Assembly: GCA_032622095.1 (NCBI GenBank)
Contig: CP136064.1
Location: forward strand, 125,105,605-125,169,604
Length of the DNA: 64,000 nucleotides
From: Siphonodentalium dalli
Taxonomy: Eukaryota; Mollusca; Scaphopoda; Gadilida; Siphonodentaliidae
Reading direction: 5' to 3'
Positions 12,250 to 25,619 of this stretch are shown one piece after another. A program made the translations under genes and the position numbers. The notes under the pieces were generated by a model. That model was not told the DNA's origin. It worked only from the letters and a program-made list of their open reading frames with translations, and did no database searches. Numbering within the stretch: the first letter of the stretch is position 1; each line of letters begins with the position of its first letter.

Positions 12250-13650
12250 TCTTTCGGTAAATTTGACGCATGGGGTTGGTGGCCCGCCCAAATACCCATC
12301 AGAGACACCCCAGCCTTCACCCGGGGGGAGGGTAACGGCCACCCTGAGGGGGTGGAGTATGGACTATTTTTGAGAACTGTAAGGATTTCGGCCAATTTGA
12401 TAGTATGGGTGGGTAGCTCGCCCCAAATAACCCATAGAAACACCCCACCCCTCACATCCGGGGGGTACCACCCGAGGGGGTGAACGTGGGATATGGACCA
12501 TTTTCGAAACTGGTAACGATTTCGGCCAATTGACGGCATGGATGGATGGCCCGCTCAAATGTCCCATAGAAACAGCCCACCCCTGAACGCTGGGGGAACC
12601 ACACAGGAGGTGAAAATGGGGTATGGACCATTTTCGAGAACGGTAAGGATTTCGGTCAATTTGACGTCAGCAGTGTGGTAGCCCGCTCCAACTACCCCAT
12701 AGAAACACCCTCACCCGGAGGTACCACCCCGAGGGGGTGAAATGGGGTATGGATCATTTTCGAGAACGGTGGGTGGCACATCCCAAATGCGCCCCATAGA
12801 AACACCCCACCCCCACCCGGACCCCATTTTCACCCGCTCGGGTAGAACCACCCGCGGTAAGGATGGGGGTGTTTTTATGAATATATTTGAGGGCGGGCCG
12901 CCCACCAATGACGTCATATTGGCCGAAATCCTTACCGTTCTCGATAACTGTCCATACCCCATTCTATGGGGTATTTGGGGCGTGCCACCTACACATGCCG
13001 TAATATTAACCAACAGAGGCATGTTTTTGCGAATAATGAATAAAATGCTCCATACCCCATTTTCACCCCGGTAGGGTGGTACCCTCCAGGGATGAGGGTA
13101 GGGTGTCTATATGGGATATTTGGAGCGGGCCACACACCCCTGTCGTCAAATTGGCCGAAATCCTTACCGTTCTCGAACATGGTTCATATCCCATCTTCAC
13201 CCTCGGGTGGTGACCCACCCCACCCCGCCCGGATGTGAGGGGTGGGGTGTTTATATGCGTTATTTGAGGTACCCTTCCCCGGGTGTGAGGGTTGGGGTGT
13301 TTCTATTCGGTATTTGGGCGTACCCAATTTCCACCTCCTCTGGTGGGACCCCTCCCCCCCGGTGAGGGGTGGGTAGGGGTGGTTCTACGGTGTATTTTGA
13401 TCGTGCCACCCACTCCTGCTGCCAAATTAATTAGCCTAAATCCTTACCGTCCATACCCCTGTTATCCGGGGTGAGGGGTGATGTTTCTATCGGGTATTAT
13501 GGGCGAGCCACCCTTTCATGCCGTCAAATTCGCCGAAATCCTTCCCGTTCTCAAAAATGGTCCATACCCCATTTTCACCCGTCCGGATGGTACCCCCGGG
13601 GTGGTGGTGTTTCTATGGGGTATTTGTGGCGGGGCCCCACCTATGCCCTC
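12250..13650. repeat. GC-rich minisatellite in two opposed orientations
   Basis: Diverged units of roughly 120-140 bp. The forward unit runs AAGGATTTCGGCCAATTTGACGGCATG, GGTGG.CCGCCC.AATACCCCATAGAAACACCCCACCC, a GGGGG/ACCACCC segment, then GAAAATGGGGTATGGACCATTTTCGAGAACGG. Forward copies occupy about 12250-12830. From about 12850 to 13650 the same unit runs in reverse complement (TTGGCCGAAATCCTTACCGTTCTCG at 12918, 13149 and 13533). The junction near 12835 is a palindromic centre. All open frames here are repeat artefacts. Confidence 0.88.
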
Positions 13651-13761
13651 AAGAGATATTTTTGAGTTCCAAAAGTCACGTTCGTCCATGATATTAGATA
13701 ATATCTAACCGTTATACAACAGACCGTGCATTCGTCGTGATTTCTCAAAGCGCACGGGTTA

Positions 13762-14898
13762 GGGCGCGTACACATGGCCAGCAAGAAAATATCAGGTATG
13801 CCCCATGTGACTTACTTGACCAATGAAATAAATAATACCGGAACATATCCGACGAAGGCAGCGCGCTGATATTGTATCGCCAATTGGTGATATGTGTTCA
13901 CCTTGATAGGTGGCCATCGGTATCCGTTAACTAATCTCGCAGGGATATGATCGTAACAATTCAAGCACTCGAGTTATGATCCATCAATAGTATCGTCTGT
14001 TTCAACATACTACGTATTTCCATTTTACCTTGGTTGTCAGAACCGCTGATGTATTATATATACATGTATATACGTGTATACAGAGACGTGGCGACAGGGG
14101 GGGGGGGGGGCTTGGTGTGTCTCGATCACCATCAACTTTGGTCAATAATTTCAACAGTTGGACATTTCATACCTGCCAAAACATTAGTTGGAAATTTCAC
14201 ACCAACAATAGGTTGAAAATGTTCTTGTAGTTTGATTTTTAAAAAAATTCTTGGGGGAATTAATTGTTTTTGGACCAATATTTGCATATTTTCCATTTTT
14301 TTGGTAAAAATTTTGGTCTGAAATGGTCATCAGTTGGAAACTTTCCAACCTCAGTGGGGTGACAGGTTGGAAATTTCCAACACTTTGAAAGCTTGTGTCC
14401 TGGTCCCTCCCCCGTGGCCAGCCTGGGTCAAAAGTCAAAAACTGCTAGTTAATTTAAGAAAACAATATTGTCATACATTTGGTCAACATTGTCATTGGAA
14501 TTGTCATCAGATGTAAATTTTCCAACCTAAGTGGGGTGTCAGGTTTGAAATTTCCAACTCTAGGAATGATTGAGGCTAGTCTAGATGGTAGGATTTTGCG
14601 ATTTTCTTGTTCAGATTACAAACTTTTCGCACACCGGGCCGGGCCGAACCATGGTCTAATATTAGGCCTAATAGCACTGATATAACTCTATGAATATTCG
14701 ATATGGACTAAAGGTTGTTTGTCCGCAGTAATTCACTTCAACAAACACGACTAACACTAGTCACATTGAGCTCAATCAACGTCAACTAACCCGCCGCTTT
14801 CTCACGGGCGTAATCTTTGCAGCAAGAAAATATCAGAGTACAATTGTACCTGATATTTTCTTGCAGATATTTTCTTGCAGCTTCATGTGTACGCGCCC
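13762..14898. mobile_element. PIF/Harbinger-like MITE with TTA target duplication
   Basis: The left end GGGCGCGTACACATG and right end CATGTGTACGCGCCC are inverted repeats, flanked by TTA at 13759-13761 and 14899-14901. The inverted similarity continues inward with CAGCAAGAAAATATCAG on the left and its complement on the right. A 3-bp TWA duplication with G-rich termini is the hallmark of PIF/Harbinger transposons. No transposase is encoded. The middle (about 14075-14640) is a dispersed repeat also found at 31835-32340. The right end also carries a hairpin at 14821-14863. Confidence 0.8.
14075..14640 (+). repeat. Dispersed repeat rich in TTGGAAATTTCCAAC words
   Basis: Shares a colinear block with 31835-32340 in the same orientation. 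Shared words include TTAGTTGGAAATTTCACACC, AGGTTGAAA, GTTTGATTTT, TTTGCATA and GGTTGGAAATTTCCAACAC. It carries a 13-base G run at its left end. It is nested in, or forms the body of, the TTA-flanked MITE. A diverged piece in reverse orientation may lie at 22430-22640. The family is not known to me. Confidence 0.7.
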
Positions 14899-14899
14899 T

Positions 14900-16510
14900 T
14901 ATTCCCCTGATTAGGAGATTATATAGCGACAACAGGTCGCTTGACCGGACAATGAATTGACAAGCTTAGCGATAATAAACAGACAGACCACGCCTCCTAT
15001 TCTTGCAATTGGACAAGTGTGACTTCAATCACTGTCTTTATAACATCTTAACTTTTCCACATTTACTCCCCCCCCGCTCACGCCTTTTTACACTAAATAA
15101 ATGATGACACCCTTCCCCTACTCCGTTATAACCATCTGGGTATATCCTTCCCATAATGTTTAGTTACTTTCAATTATCAATTGAAAGTGTTAAATGAAGT
15201 AATTTTATACCAATATTTTTAAACCCAATTCCTGTCATAGAGTATTCTCATACTATTTTAATTAATACAAAACTCAAATGACCAAGTGGAATTATTTCAA
15301 CACTCTCGCTGGGAGCTTCCTAAGGACCACAATGAATAAGACTCTGCTGGGACCTGTTGTGTCATCCTTGATAGCCCTCAGCATTTATCTTCATATTTTC
15401 GATTAGTCTGCCCACCAACTCTCCTTTCTAACATCACTATCTTTACAGCCTCTTATAAGCCAACACAAAAAAAATCAGCTCTGTCAACTTTATTTATCAC
15501 TTGTATCAAATGTATGTATTCTGTAATTATATATTGTAAAATGCTGATTGAATTTATCAAAATAAAAATCAATCAACAGTTAATGACATTCAAAATAGCT
15601 TCCCAATCGCTTGATGACAGTCAAATTTAACACTAAATACAAGACACACCACTACTTTCCACTATTATATGATCTGCACTTTGGCATCTGGAATGTGACG
15701 TTTGTTGAGTTTTTTTTATTATTTGGCATTCGAAATGCTCTACAATGGGCGCTCGTAAAACTGGAAAATGGTGATACCCGCTATCGGTGAATACGATTTT
15801 ACCTACTAACCTCAGACAATCCATTACAAGTGTGATTAATTAGCGCCCTAATCACGACGAAGCCTCCGACAATATTAGCATGGAGAGTTGATATTTACGT
15901 AATTGCGTTTATACGCAGCCCAAACACCTGCAGATACAACACAGATAAAAGGTCGCCCAGACCAACGTCATTTATAATGAAAGAGCCATTGTAAACTGAT
16001 GTCAGGCATCGTTTGGTGGATAAATATGTTCATCGGATATTTACCATGTTATATGCAAAGTGGCTAGACAAAGCTGCATGATTATATATGAGAAATATAA
16101 TAGACCATTTGCGTCGGTACACAGACTTGAAGAGTGCATGGGTATTCGACCGCCATTAGATAGCAGATGCTTATTTCCACGACATACGCAATTTTCCATC
16201 CAACAGCTTTTTTAACGGAAAACAAAACAAAACAAAAATTAGTGCCAGTTCCACCAATGCAATTCATGATACAGTTTGTGTCGTACGATGGTCATAAGTT
16301 AAAATTTGAGTTATATGTTCGTTTCACAAAGAGTGGCTTAACGTAAGATGGTATTGACATTGGTCTTAACCATAAATCTGGGGGTAGGTGTCATAAGATA
16401 ATCTTAAAGTTAAGATCTAAGTTGTGGACCACCTTTTGTCGGAAAGATGCAAGGATGTATGTGGTGTCGGTTGATGTTACAGGACAAAAACATAATTGGT
16501 AACCCTCTAG
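14900..16510. other. No gene recognised
   Basis: No gene or structured repeat could be supported. Confidence 0.5.
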
Positions 16511-16731
16511 CTTGCTGGTAGAGCAACAAATCCTCGCGCAAATACGCACCTAATCGACCTATAATGTGAAATAGCTACATAATGTGATTATTCGATTCTG
16601 AAAGAAGCAGATTATGGAGTCATATCCGTTATTTCGATTTATGGCGCGGACCACAGTGAAAACACACGATAAAGAGTGTACACCTGAAAGTCGTGAGTAA
16701 GCATATTTGTGCCATTGCCCGCACATAACCT

Positions 16732-16822
16732 GCTTAGAATCGCCTCATTATGAGTCGATAATGTGACTAAAATGCTCAAAATGTTCAGCACATTATCGAC
16801 TCAAAATGAGGAGATTATAAGC
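16732..16822. repeat. Long hairpin, 34-bp imperfect arms
   Basis: The left arm, 16732-16765 (GCTTAGAATCGCCTCATTAT...), pairs with 16789-16822 (...ATGAGGAGATTATAAGC) around a loop of about 23 bases. Related words AAGCAGATTAT and TAATGTGA recur at 16565-16615 and 16820-16870. A small foldback/MITE-like element of about 16540-16870 is likely; its ends are not resolved. Confidence 0.7.
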
Positions 16823-16869
16823 AGATTATATCTACCTAAAACAAGTTCCATTATAAGCAGATAATATGC

Positions 16870-18770
16870 GCATTTCGGAAAACAGGTTGGGAATGGAAGT
16901 GGCCAGTGGTTCTCGATTGGCGAGGTGGCCACTCCGAATTGTGAACCACCTAGACATGACTGAATTTCTAACTGCTATACAAATATACATACCCACATAT
17001 TTATACCTCAATGTTTTAAATTCCAGAATATTCAAATAAAACAATCTTCCTGTAACGAGTAATTCGGTTACGACAATTGGTCTGGAATATTCATATCTAG
17101 GATACTGTGGGGAGTTGTTTATACTCGATTGTATGATATATTTTGATGTCGGCTAAAACTAGTATAAGGCCGGTTGAATCGGATGGTAAACAAAAAGTAA
17201 CTTCGTCTTGTGGTGATTGGTTAATTGGCGATTATTCCTATCTTCCTCGTGTGCATGTTAAGACTAATTTATCCCTGCTAGTTTAAGGACTATGGAATCT
17301 CAAATTCCAAACATTTCTATAAAAAAAAGTAGATATAAACAATGAACAACTTTTAGCTATACCCAAGTGTGCATACCTGCTAAACAAGCTAGATAAAACA
17401 TCACAATTGATAATTTTAACACCCGAAACCACCAATCTATCCCAATTTGAAGACTTTGCAATTTTAAGTTTCCTCAGATTCAATGTAGATATATGTGTCA
17501 CAAATTCGCCCAATAAAACTATACCAGATGGCAAGCAGACCACAACACATATATTATCTTGAGTAGATTAGTATGTCTGACACAGGCAACCCACCACCCC
17601 TGATTGGATTTGGTGACTAGGAAAGCATGCATGCCCAATAGAAGTCATCTCTTTACAACAATATGATTACACACTTGCGACTCTTTTCAATCACCGTTGA
17701 CACATTTGAAAATCGAGATTCCATATTCCGTAACTAACCCCATGACGATTGTATGACACAGGCATGTCCGGACGAACACACGCAAGCTGATAGATGCAAG
17801 TGTGTACAGCTATATTTATGGTCATATAGTACTATATACTCTTCCTAAATTTCCTGCACCCATATTTACTAGGTGCACATATTAATCATGACTCACACCC
17901 TGGGAGTCATGTTTTTTTAATACAACTGTATTGAAATATAATATTTAGACAAATTAGATAACAAGTTTTACCGCTATGACATTTGTGGTTTTTAATTACT
18001 TGTAATTATTATAAATAATACGTAGAGTTTTAATTAATAATTAACACTTTGCGCTCAACGGGTGGTGAGTCATTGGGACTGTGCCCTGGTGAAACTATAC
18101 AATGTATATTGATCTTATTAAACTCTGTGGCCACACATGTCCTGGCCTTGAATCAAGTGATATTGCTTGGAAGCTGATGAAACAAGTTTAATTGGACTTA
18201 CGATATTATGGTTATAAAGCATTATAAATCAGTCCAAGAGCATAACGGCTGAGGAATTAGCACACAATAAAAGAGTTCACATGATCATGTCTCCGAAAAC
18301 CGACGAAAAGTTACCACATAAAATAGACAACGTGACTAGCTATACATCCGTATGGATACATATGCACCAGGCGCATGCGATTCTGTGTGTGCGCGCTCGC
18401 TTCCTCCCCATAACCGATTATTCCTCAACTATTCGCTTCGACTTATCTGACAGCAACGGTTTACTATGTGAACAGAGTATTATGCCCCATTCCTTTGGTG
18501 TGAAGGTATTATACACTTCAGGAACATATTATTTTACAGTGGCATATACTAAAATTTATCATATATTTAAGTAATATGCCTGGTTTAGAACTTCATCTTC
18601 TATTATATAAGGATCAAAGACGAGAGGAGGCGAGCTTGTAAATATGAAAGTATTGTCTCAGATAAACAATGTAATTGTTATGCTGAAGTTATTATGGTCT
18701 CAGTATTAACTAAGGGTGTGACCAAATGTTAATTTGTATCAGGATATACACACCATGGATGTGTCGGTTT
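16870..18770. other. No gene recognised
   Basis: Anonymous AT-rich DNA. One small inverted repeat (CATGACTC...GAGTCATG) occurs near 17886-17910. The 97-residue open frame at 18281-18574 has no recognised family. Confidence 0.5.
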
Positions 18771-18779
18771 CCGAAAGCC

Positions 18780-19620
18780 CAACAAGTCGCTGGCAAATAA
18801 TAAAGGCGAATTTTCACTGTTTTATTTACCCCACCATATTTTAAGTATAGAACACATCACGAACGGAAGTGATTATGCTATCAATATCAACCGATGGCTA
18901 TTCTATCAGGCAACATACGATATATAATGCTGTGTTGATTTCCGGCAAAATGGGACACTTTACAAAAAGCGGCTGGCAAATACCAAAAGTAATATTTTAA
19001 CTGTTTTTGTGATCACCTACGCTATTTTAAGTCATAAAACACCACGAACTGAATGGATATGATATCATATATTATTAAATACATCTTTAATTTCATCAAC
19101 CATCCTTTATATTTTATATATCTCTATACAGGGGCAGCAGGAAGACGACCAACCATGACCATGCTGCTCCGTCCTGTACAATGTTATATATCATTTGTTA
19201 TTTTACGAATACAAAATCAAGCAATCTCAGTTTTAACTGAAGGTTTGGACAGATGGTAGTGCTCAGGGAGTAAACAATTGTACATTTATGGGCTGGTTCC
19301 TGAATCCTGAGACCCTTTGCAATAATCGGCTGGCAAATAAGAAAGGTGAATTTTCACTGTTTTAGGACTCCCTACCCTATTTGAAGTCTTGAACACTCTA
19401 CGAAATAAAATGATATGATATACGTTTTAACAGAGTGTGGAAAAAATGCTATTCGACCAGCAGGAACTAACGAATTACTATGGATAGGACGAAAGCCTGT
19501 GGCACCTTACAACAAGCAAACGGTAAATAAGAAACACAATTTTAATTTGTTCGATGGCTTGGAGATCAACTACCCTATTTTAAGTCTTTAACACACAACG
19601 AACTGAATATATGACAACGT
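18780..19620. repeat. Four diverged tandem copies, irregular period
   Basis: The block GGCTGGCAAATAA.AAAGG.GAATTTTCACTGTTTT, followed by CACC.TATTTTAAGT...AACACA..ACGAA, recurs near 18785, 18970, 19328 and 19510. Spacing is irregular (about 180-360 bp). No coding content was recognised. Confidence 0.7.
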
Positions 19621-22600
19621 TCTCTCAACTACACATCGTACTATTTTGCATTTGATTTAGATATACTGGTATATAAAACTGAGAGAACTGCCATCTTGGT
19701 GAGACAATAGCGGGGACTCATTTGAACATAATATTTATGTTCTATATTTCTTATTATTTAGAGGGACACTAGCAATCAATTTGGCAACAACAGTGATTTT
19801 GTTTGATATTTGTGAGACAATATGTAAATAATGTGTGTCATATGTTGTTTAAAACAAATATTTCAGTCCTACAATGTCGACGTCGATGCATGTTTATCTT
19901 AACTCGTATCAATAAAATGTGTTGTTGTAATTGGTGGTCTGGAAGACTGAACACGCATTTAATCAATTAAACAATGTCTCCTAGCCCAATTTTCAGCAAA
20001 CAAGTCATTTTGGGTCCTATTATGATCAATTAGGAAATTTGGTAAAGTAGTTATACAAAATATGTAATATGTAAAAGTTTTGTTTGTGGGAGGGGTAGCT
20101 AAATTCGAGCATCTCGCAAACTGTTCAACTTTCTGTTAACTTCTGTCCACATATGCTTGTCAGATAACTACTACACCATTTGGATACAATATGTTGGCAT
20201 TATTTAATATCCGTTTGAATATTTTTGTGAAAAAGAGCGATTTTTCAGCAAAAAATAAAAGATTCGGTTTCAAATGGCAGGAAAATCCAAATTAACCAAC
20301 ACTTTTGTCCTATAAAGTAGAGCTATGTTATGATGTAGTAATTTTAACACCAACAATATTGGCAAATAATTTAGGACTTAGCCACAGGGCTCACTTTACC
20401 AAAATGGTTAATTTCTGGAAAAAGTCAATGGTGGGTATCGTTCATCGTCGATTTGACAATGGCCACCCCCAATACCGTTATTGTTTCACTGTCGTTTTCG
20501 TGAACTATATATATTTCTTCCTAAAAAAAGTTGGTTTCAACTTGTTTTACCTCTAGTAACTAGAGTTCTTTTTCGATTCGGCCGCTACACTAATTGGTTC
20601 TTTTTGTGTTTATTTCGACATATTGCACTTAGTATAATCACCAGTGTCCTATGAACTTGTGATAATACACAGACAAAATTATAATATTTTAGTGAAATTG
20701 TACACGAAAACGGCTGATAGAAAACGTTGTTCTCGCGAATGTGTAACTTCTGAATCCAGAACATTGTATTTTCTGCTACAAGAAAGCAATATTGCTATGA
20801 AAATATAAAATTCTTGTATAATACCCTAAATGTTGCAGACACACTTTTCTATAAGCATCCGAGGATTTTCGCGCCGTGTTCTAACGCGTTTCTTTCTGTC
20901 AAAATATGACGTTTTCTGATTTGCCATTAACGCAAGTTCCATATATAGTGACCAGATTATCTACTTCCTTTCACTTTCACGGTGCGTTAATTCGGATGAC
21001 CAGTTTCATTTTATTACTGGTTAAAGGAAGACTGACCCTCATGCATGTGTACATGACATCATACAACATGTGTATATCTATGTGTGGATCATAATTATAA
21101 ACATTGCCTTATTTTGATACATGAATATTAACGAGTTTCACAAAATTGGGATTCACCTTCATCCATGAACTCAGTTAGATTGCCAGTCTCGCCAGACGTA
21201 GTTGAAAGAAATAAGACGGAGTCTTGATATTTATCAGATTGGCCAAATGACGAATAGGCACTTACCCACATGTTTGTAGATATTCTAATGAGTAGTGCGA
21301 TATTTAATTTCGACCACACAGCCGTATCATTCCTTAAAGTTTATGAGACAGGTATTAAGAGGGTTCACCTGATTATCTCTAAGGAAATGGAAATATGCCG
21401 TTTGTGTAATTTATTTCCGCTATAAAAGAGATAGAAGACAGGCGCTCAAGACACTTACATTTAAATTTGTGAAATATGAGTTTCATAATCGATAAATCAG
21501 AAAAGTGAATTCCCGATTTATAAACACCAGTGATGCGTTTGGGGCACCTAATCTTTGAAGTTGTTTGATTTGCGCTATTAATTTCCAAAATGTGATGTAT
21601 TATGAATGGAGTAGAGATATGTTTGCTATCACTTGGCTTCTGATGTCAAAATGTACGCCGGGCAGTACCCCAGAGGAGCATTTAGAAAGTGTGTGTTTGC
21701 ACATCAGAGCCATAATATTATACTTTCTTGGCTTGTGCATAGAGAAGTTGACCAACATGATCACATCGATTGACAGGTCCCATGTGAGGTGAATGAATGA
21801 GTTTTAGCAGCCACATGGGGGAAGTATTGGTTACACACTTCGGTATATGTTGTTCACTAATAGGAACAACACGAGTTGAACGATTTGACCCCCGTTAAGT
21901 GGGTTAAGAAGCGAGATATAGGTTGTTCCTCCTGGTGGATAACATATATACTGAAGCGTGTAAACATCTTACACACACTGCCGTTTTGCTGATTTACATG
22001 GTTGGGATGTTCCGAAAGAATGCTTGTCGCGACTAAACGTTTCTCAAAATCATGCATGTGCCCCCTATATGAATATTGGCTTCGTCCACTATCAGATTAG
22101 TTTTTCCGGTGTTGATCACGATTCATCTGTGTACGTGCATGTTCAAGTAGCAGACATGACGTTTATCCAAATAGACCACTCATAACGGGACTATAGATTG
22201 AATTTGTTGCACGGGTTGAACATGAACACGCTTGTGCAGTCGATAACTCATGGACGGCCAAACGCTCAATTATGCGACAGTGGTTCGAGTGAATATGAAG
22301 CTGATACGCCCATATCATAATTGCGACGGTGCGGTGAGCAAAGTTATATTTAAAAGTTACTCACATGGACGTGTCTAAATGTCTCGGTTGAGGTGTCATA
22401 CTTGGAAGTTATAAATGGTCCCCTTTTGAACCAGAATATATTTCCAACTTATGGAAATTCTATTCTAACCCGCTCTCCAACTGCTGGAAATTTCTAATCG
22501 CTAACCTCGCATGGTTATGAATTTCCAACTGATGCCCATTTAGTTTTTAAATACTGGTTGGAAAATCAAACTATTAAATCATTTGTAACCCATTTACGAT

Positions 22601-23930
22601 GAGAATATATAACTGATGGTGTGATAGGCATGACTCTTCCAACTGATGAATGTTTTTACCAAAGTTGGGAGGTGAGGTGTCCGACACCCTACCCCTATCA
22701 GCACGTCCATGGGTATATAGTACTCATTTCGTTCCATGTTACTTCTCACGGGGCAGTATTTTATGTTCAGCTCAATATAGTAAAACATAAATATAGCTCA
22801 ATGATAAAAAGAAGTGTTTGTTATGTATGTATTGCTTGTATTGGATGCACAAAACACATGGAATCATTTTGCAACTGAAACACTTTTTAAATTGAATATG
22901 ACTAAGTTAAATAGCCTCTCGGAATGTCGCGCTGATATTTGGATATGTTACCAGCTCAACGTGAGAGACATACTACCGCACTTCCACGGAGACAGGAGGT
23001 TGTGGGGTCATCCTTGTTAACTTTGGTCAACAAGTTAAATAAATCAGTTGGAGATGTTCGACCAGAATACGATAGGCGCTGTTTATTGTGCGATAATTAT
23101 TTTTCCCAAAAAAGAATATTTCGAAAATTAGCACATAGAAGTTGTCGATCGGGTTAAATAAATTAAAAAAAATCTCCTTCTTATAATATATTGTGGTTAT
23201 ATAATTGACATATGCATCATGTTCACCAGAACATAGTTCACTCTTTCGAAACGGATTAGCTGCGGCCTGTGATTATCTCACTCACTGACTAATCGCCATT
23301 ATTTTTGTTGAGCACGACCGAGTAGTTTACCAACTACTCGCCGCAGTTTGGTAAGCAGCTAAAGATGAGCCCGTGCGAACTACTGTATTTGCATGTCAAT
23401 GGTGCGATTTAAAATCGCAGATCGCGAGCTGTACAGACTCGACAAGTCAATGCATACTGTTTTAACTTTGTCAATTTGTAGATACATAATAATAAAATAA
23501 AATGATGAAATGGAACAGACAAAATGTACCGAGAATGCATGTGGTTTCATTAAAATGTTAAGAGATTTTTTAGGCTAAAGCGACACAAAATCTTCAACAC
23601 TAAATTAACCTGATAATACCTTTCTGTTGTCCTATTCCTTGATAGACTGATTGATTGAATGTTTATCATCGTTTTAGACGTTAGGCCATATCTCGACCAG
23701 GAACAGAACCAGGTATAAAAAGATTGCAGCGAAGCAACTATGTAGATAAATCAGACAGCAGATTAGATTAAAACAATGAGATATGTACAAATAAAAGAAC
23801 CCAAGAGAAAATGATTCCGCTTGGAATCAGAAATATAAATTCAAGAACTGACAAGTGTGCAAGCATAATATAAAACGCTAAAGATTACATAACCTACAGT
23901 ATACTGATAAAACTCAATTCTGTTTGCATT
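19620..23930. other. No gene recognised
   Basis: Anonymous DNA. A possible reverse-oriented, diverged piece of the TTTCCAAC-rich repeat lies at 22430-22640. None of the short open frames shows a family signature. Confidence 0.5.
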
Positions 23931-23934
23931 TTTG

Positions 23935-24350
23935 TTTGTCCGCTTATAGTCGACGAAACGACTGGACCATCGGAGCTGAAAATTTTCATAGGTGTAATTT
24001 GACACTGGGAGAGTTATTAGATAGGTCCCGTTCAGCTCAGGTGCCTTAAAGGGGCACTAATAATTATTTTATATATATGTTGGCTAGAGGCGACCAAACG
24101 GTTGGACCATCGGAGCTGAAAAATTGTACCTATGGGTAAATTGACCCTGTGAATCTTATTACATATTGTCCCATTGACCTCATGTCTTAAATGGGCTCTA
24201 ATTAATTCAACTATATAGTTAACTACATACCCAAAATGGTTGCAATATGGTCAGTGAAAATTAAATACGGGGATAAATTGACCCGTTGAGTGTCATGCGA
24301 TAGTTACCTTTGACCTCAGATGACTTAAAAGGGGAAATACTATGACCATA
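23935..24350 (+). mobile_element. HINE-like fragment with about 140-bp internal repeats
   Basis: Begins at TTTGTTTGTCCGC and has three diverged copies of GCGACCAAACGGTTGGACCA...GAGCTGAAAA...AATTTGACCC..TGA...TAGGTCCC.TTGACCTCAG.TG.CTTAAA.GGGC. The same leader and blocks, reversed, occur at 30660-31080 and 41318-41820. There is no 3' hairpin here, so this copy is truncated. Confidence 0.6.
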
Positions 24351-25505
24351 CGCTAGCGTAATTAACGAACCACCGCTAAACCACACGTTTAAGCTATGAT
24401 ATATCTGTTCCTTTTTAATCTTTATAAAAATAACTTCATATATTCGTATTCCCATCAAATAATATTCACTCAGGCCTTATATCGTGGTGTGATTATGTTT
24501 ACTTTCACTCCAGACATGCACACGGGTTCATCGAAAGAGTGGGTCCTACAGCTAGCAATTTCGTGTATAAATTATGTCAATCATTCATTAGGGCATTCAC
24601 AGAGATTCACAAGGCCAACAAACTACGAGCTCACCACCTCAGACTTAAAACCTAAACAAATAAATTTAAAAGCCGTTCCTTTTGTACAAATTGTTATAGA
24701 ATATAAACTCCAAACATCAAACTGAAAGTATTCAAAAGTCAAGACTGTTGGTTATTGTCGAGAGGGGAGTTTTTTTTACTGAAATTAACCATTATATTAT
24801 TGACGCTATGTGCACAATCCGATTGAGATGTGTACTATACGAAGAATCTTGTCGATTTCATCATGTTCATTTCATTCATAAAATGTCATCATGTCGATTT
24901 CAACGAAACGCGACAAACAACGTCATCATGTAGCTTTCACCATCGACCGAATTCGCGATAACCTGAATGTATCTTCTGCTTTGTTCATAATTATGTGTTC
25001 CTTGTCGATTCATTAAAATAGAAGAATATCTAAGGATCCACGTATGTACTATGTAATATAGGATAATTTAAACGCGATATAATAACGTTTGCACGCATCA
25101 CGAATTTCGATTCCAGTATTGTCTCCCGCCCCACCAGAGTGATTGAGATTTTCCCATTGCACGCGCAATTTATATTTTAGGTCACTTCAATGCAAATATT
25201 TGACAGTACTTAATATGTCATAACTATGTTCTCAATAAAATGTAAACTTCACTGCTAGTAATTCCGATAGTAACTCCCCTCATTTTGGAACGCCGACAAT
25301 TGAAAGACACGCACGTTTATTTCCGATTACGACATTGATGCTTTAAGCCCACCGATCTACTTTCCGACAAAAATGTTCGCTAAATTTCAAAACACCAGTG
25401 TCGTATTAGATAATAATTCGTGACGTCACAAAATCAGATATAGTCTACATACGACCAAGGTGTCCGGCTTTGGTTCGTTGTGAGTAATAAATAGCGTTTC
25501 TTATC
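24350..25505. other. No gene recognised; possible solo TTAA-element end
   Basis: No gene seen. Around 25266-25290 the word GATAGTAACTCCCCTCATTTTGG resembles the left terminus of the TTAA-flanked element at 25624, and CGTGACGTCAC follows at about 25420. This may be a decayed end of the same family. Confidence 0.4.
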
Positions 25506-25507
25506 AG

Positions 25508-25619
25508 CTTAGAAGATATGTAGAAACTTTGCTACAGATGGGTCACATGACCAGGGGACTGTCGTGGGATAGGCGTCTTTGACTTCGGATGAATTAAAGG
25601 GGAACTAATACATTATATG
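25508..25619 (+). repeat. Short HINE-like fragment
   Basis: Contains GGGTCACATGACC...GATAGGCGTCTTTGACTTCGGATGAATTAAAGGGGAACTAATA, a diverged copy of the internal block seen at 23953-24345. It abuts the TTAA target site of the next element. Confidence 0.5.

Noticed and set aside
12017-13708. Several overlapping open frames of 60-118 residues
   Set aside because: They are Pro/Gly/Arg-rich translations of the GC-rich minisatellite and appear in many frames on both strands.
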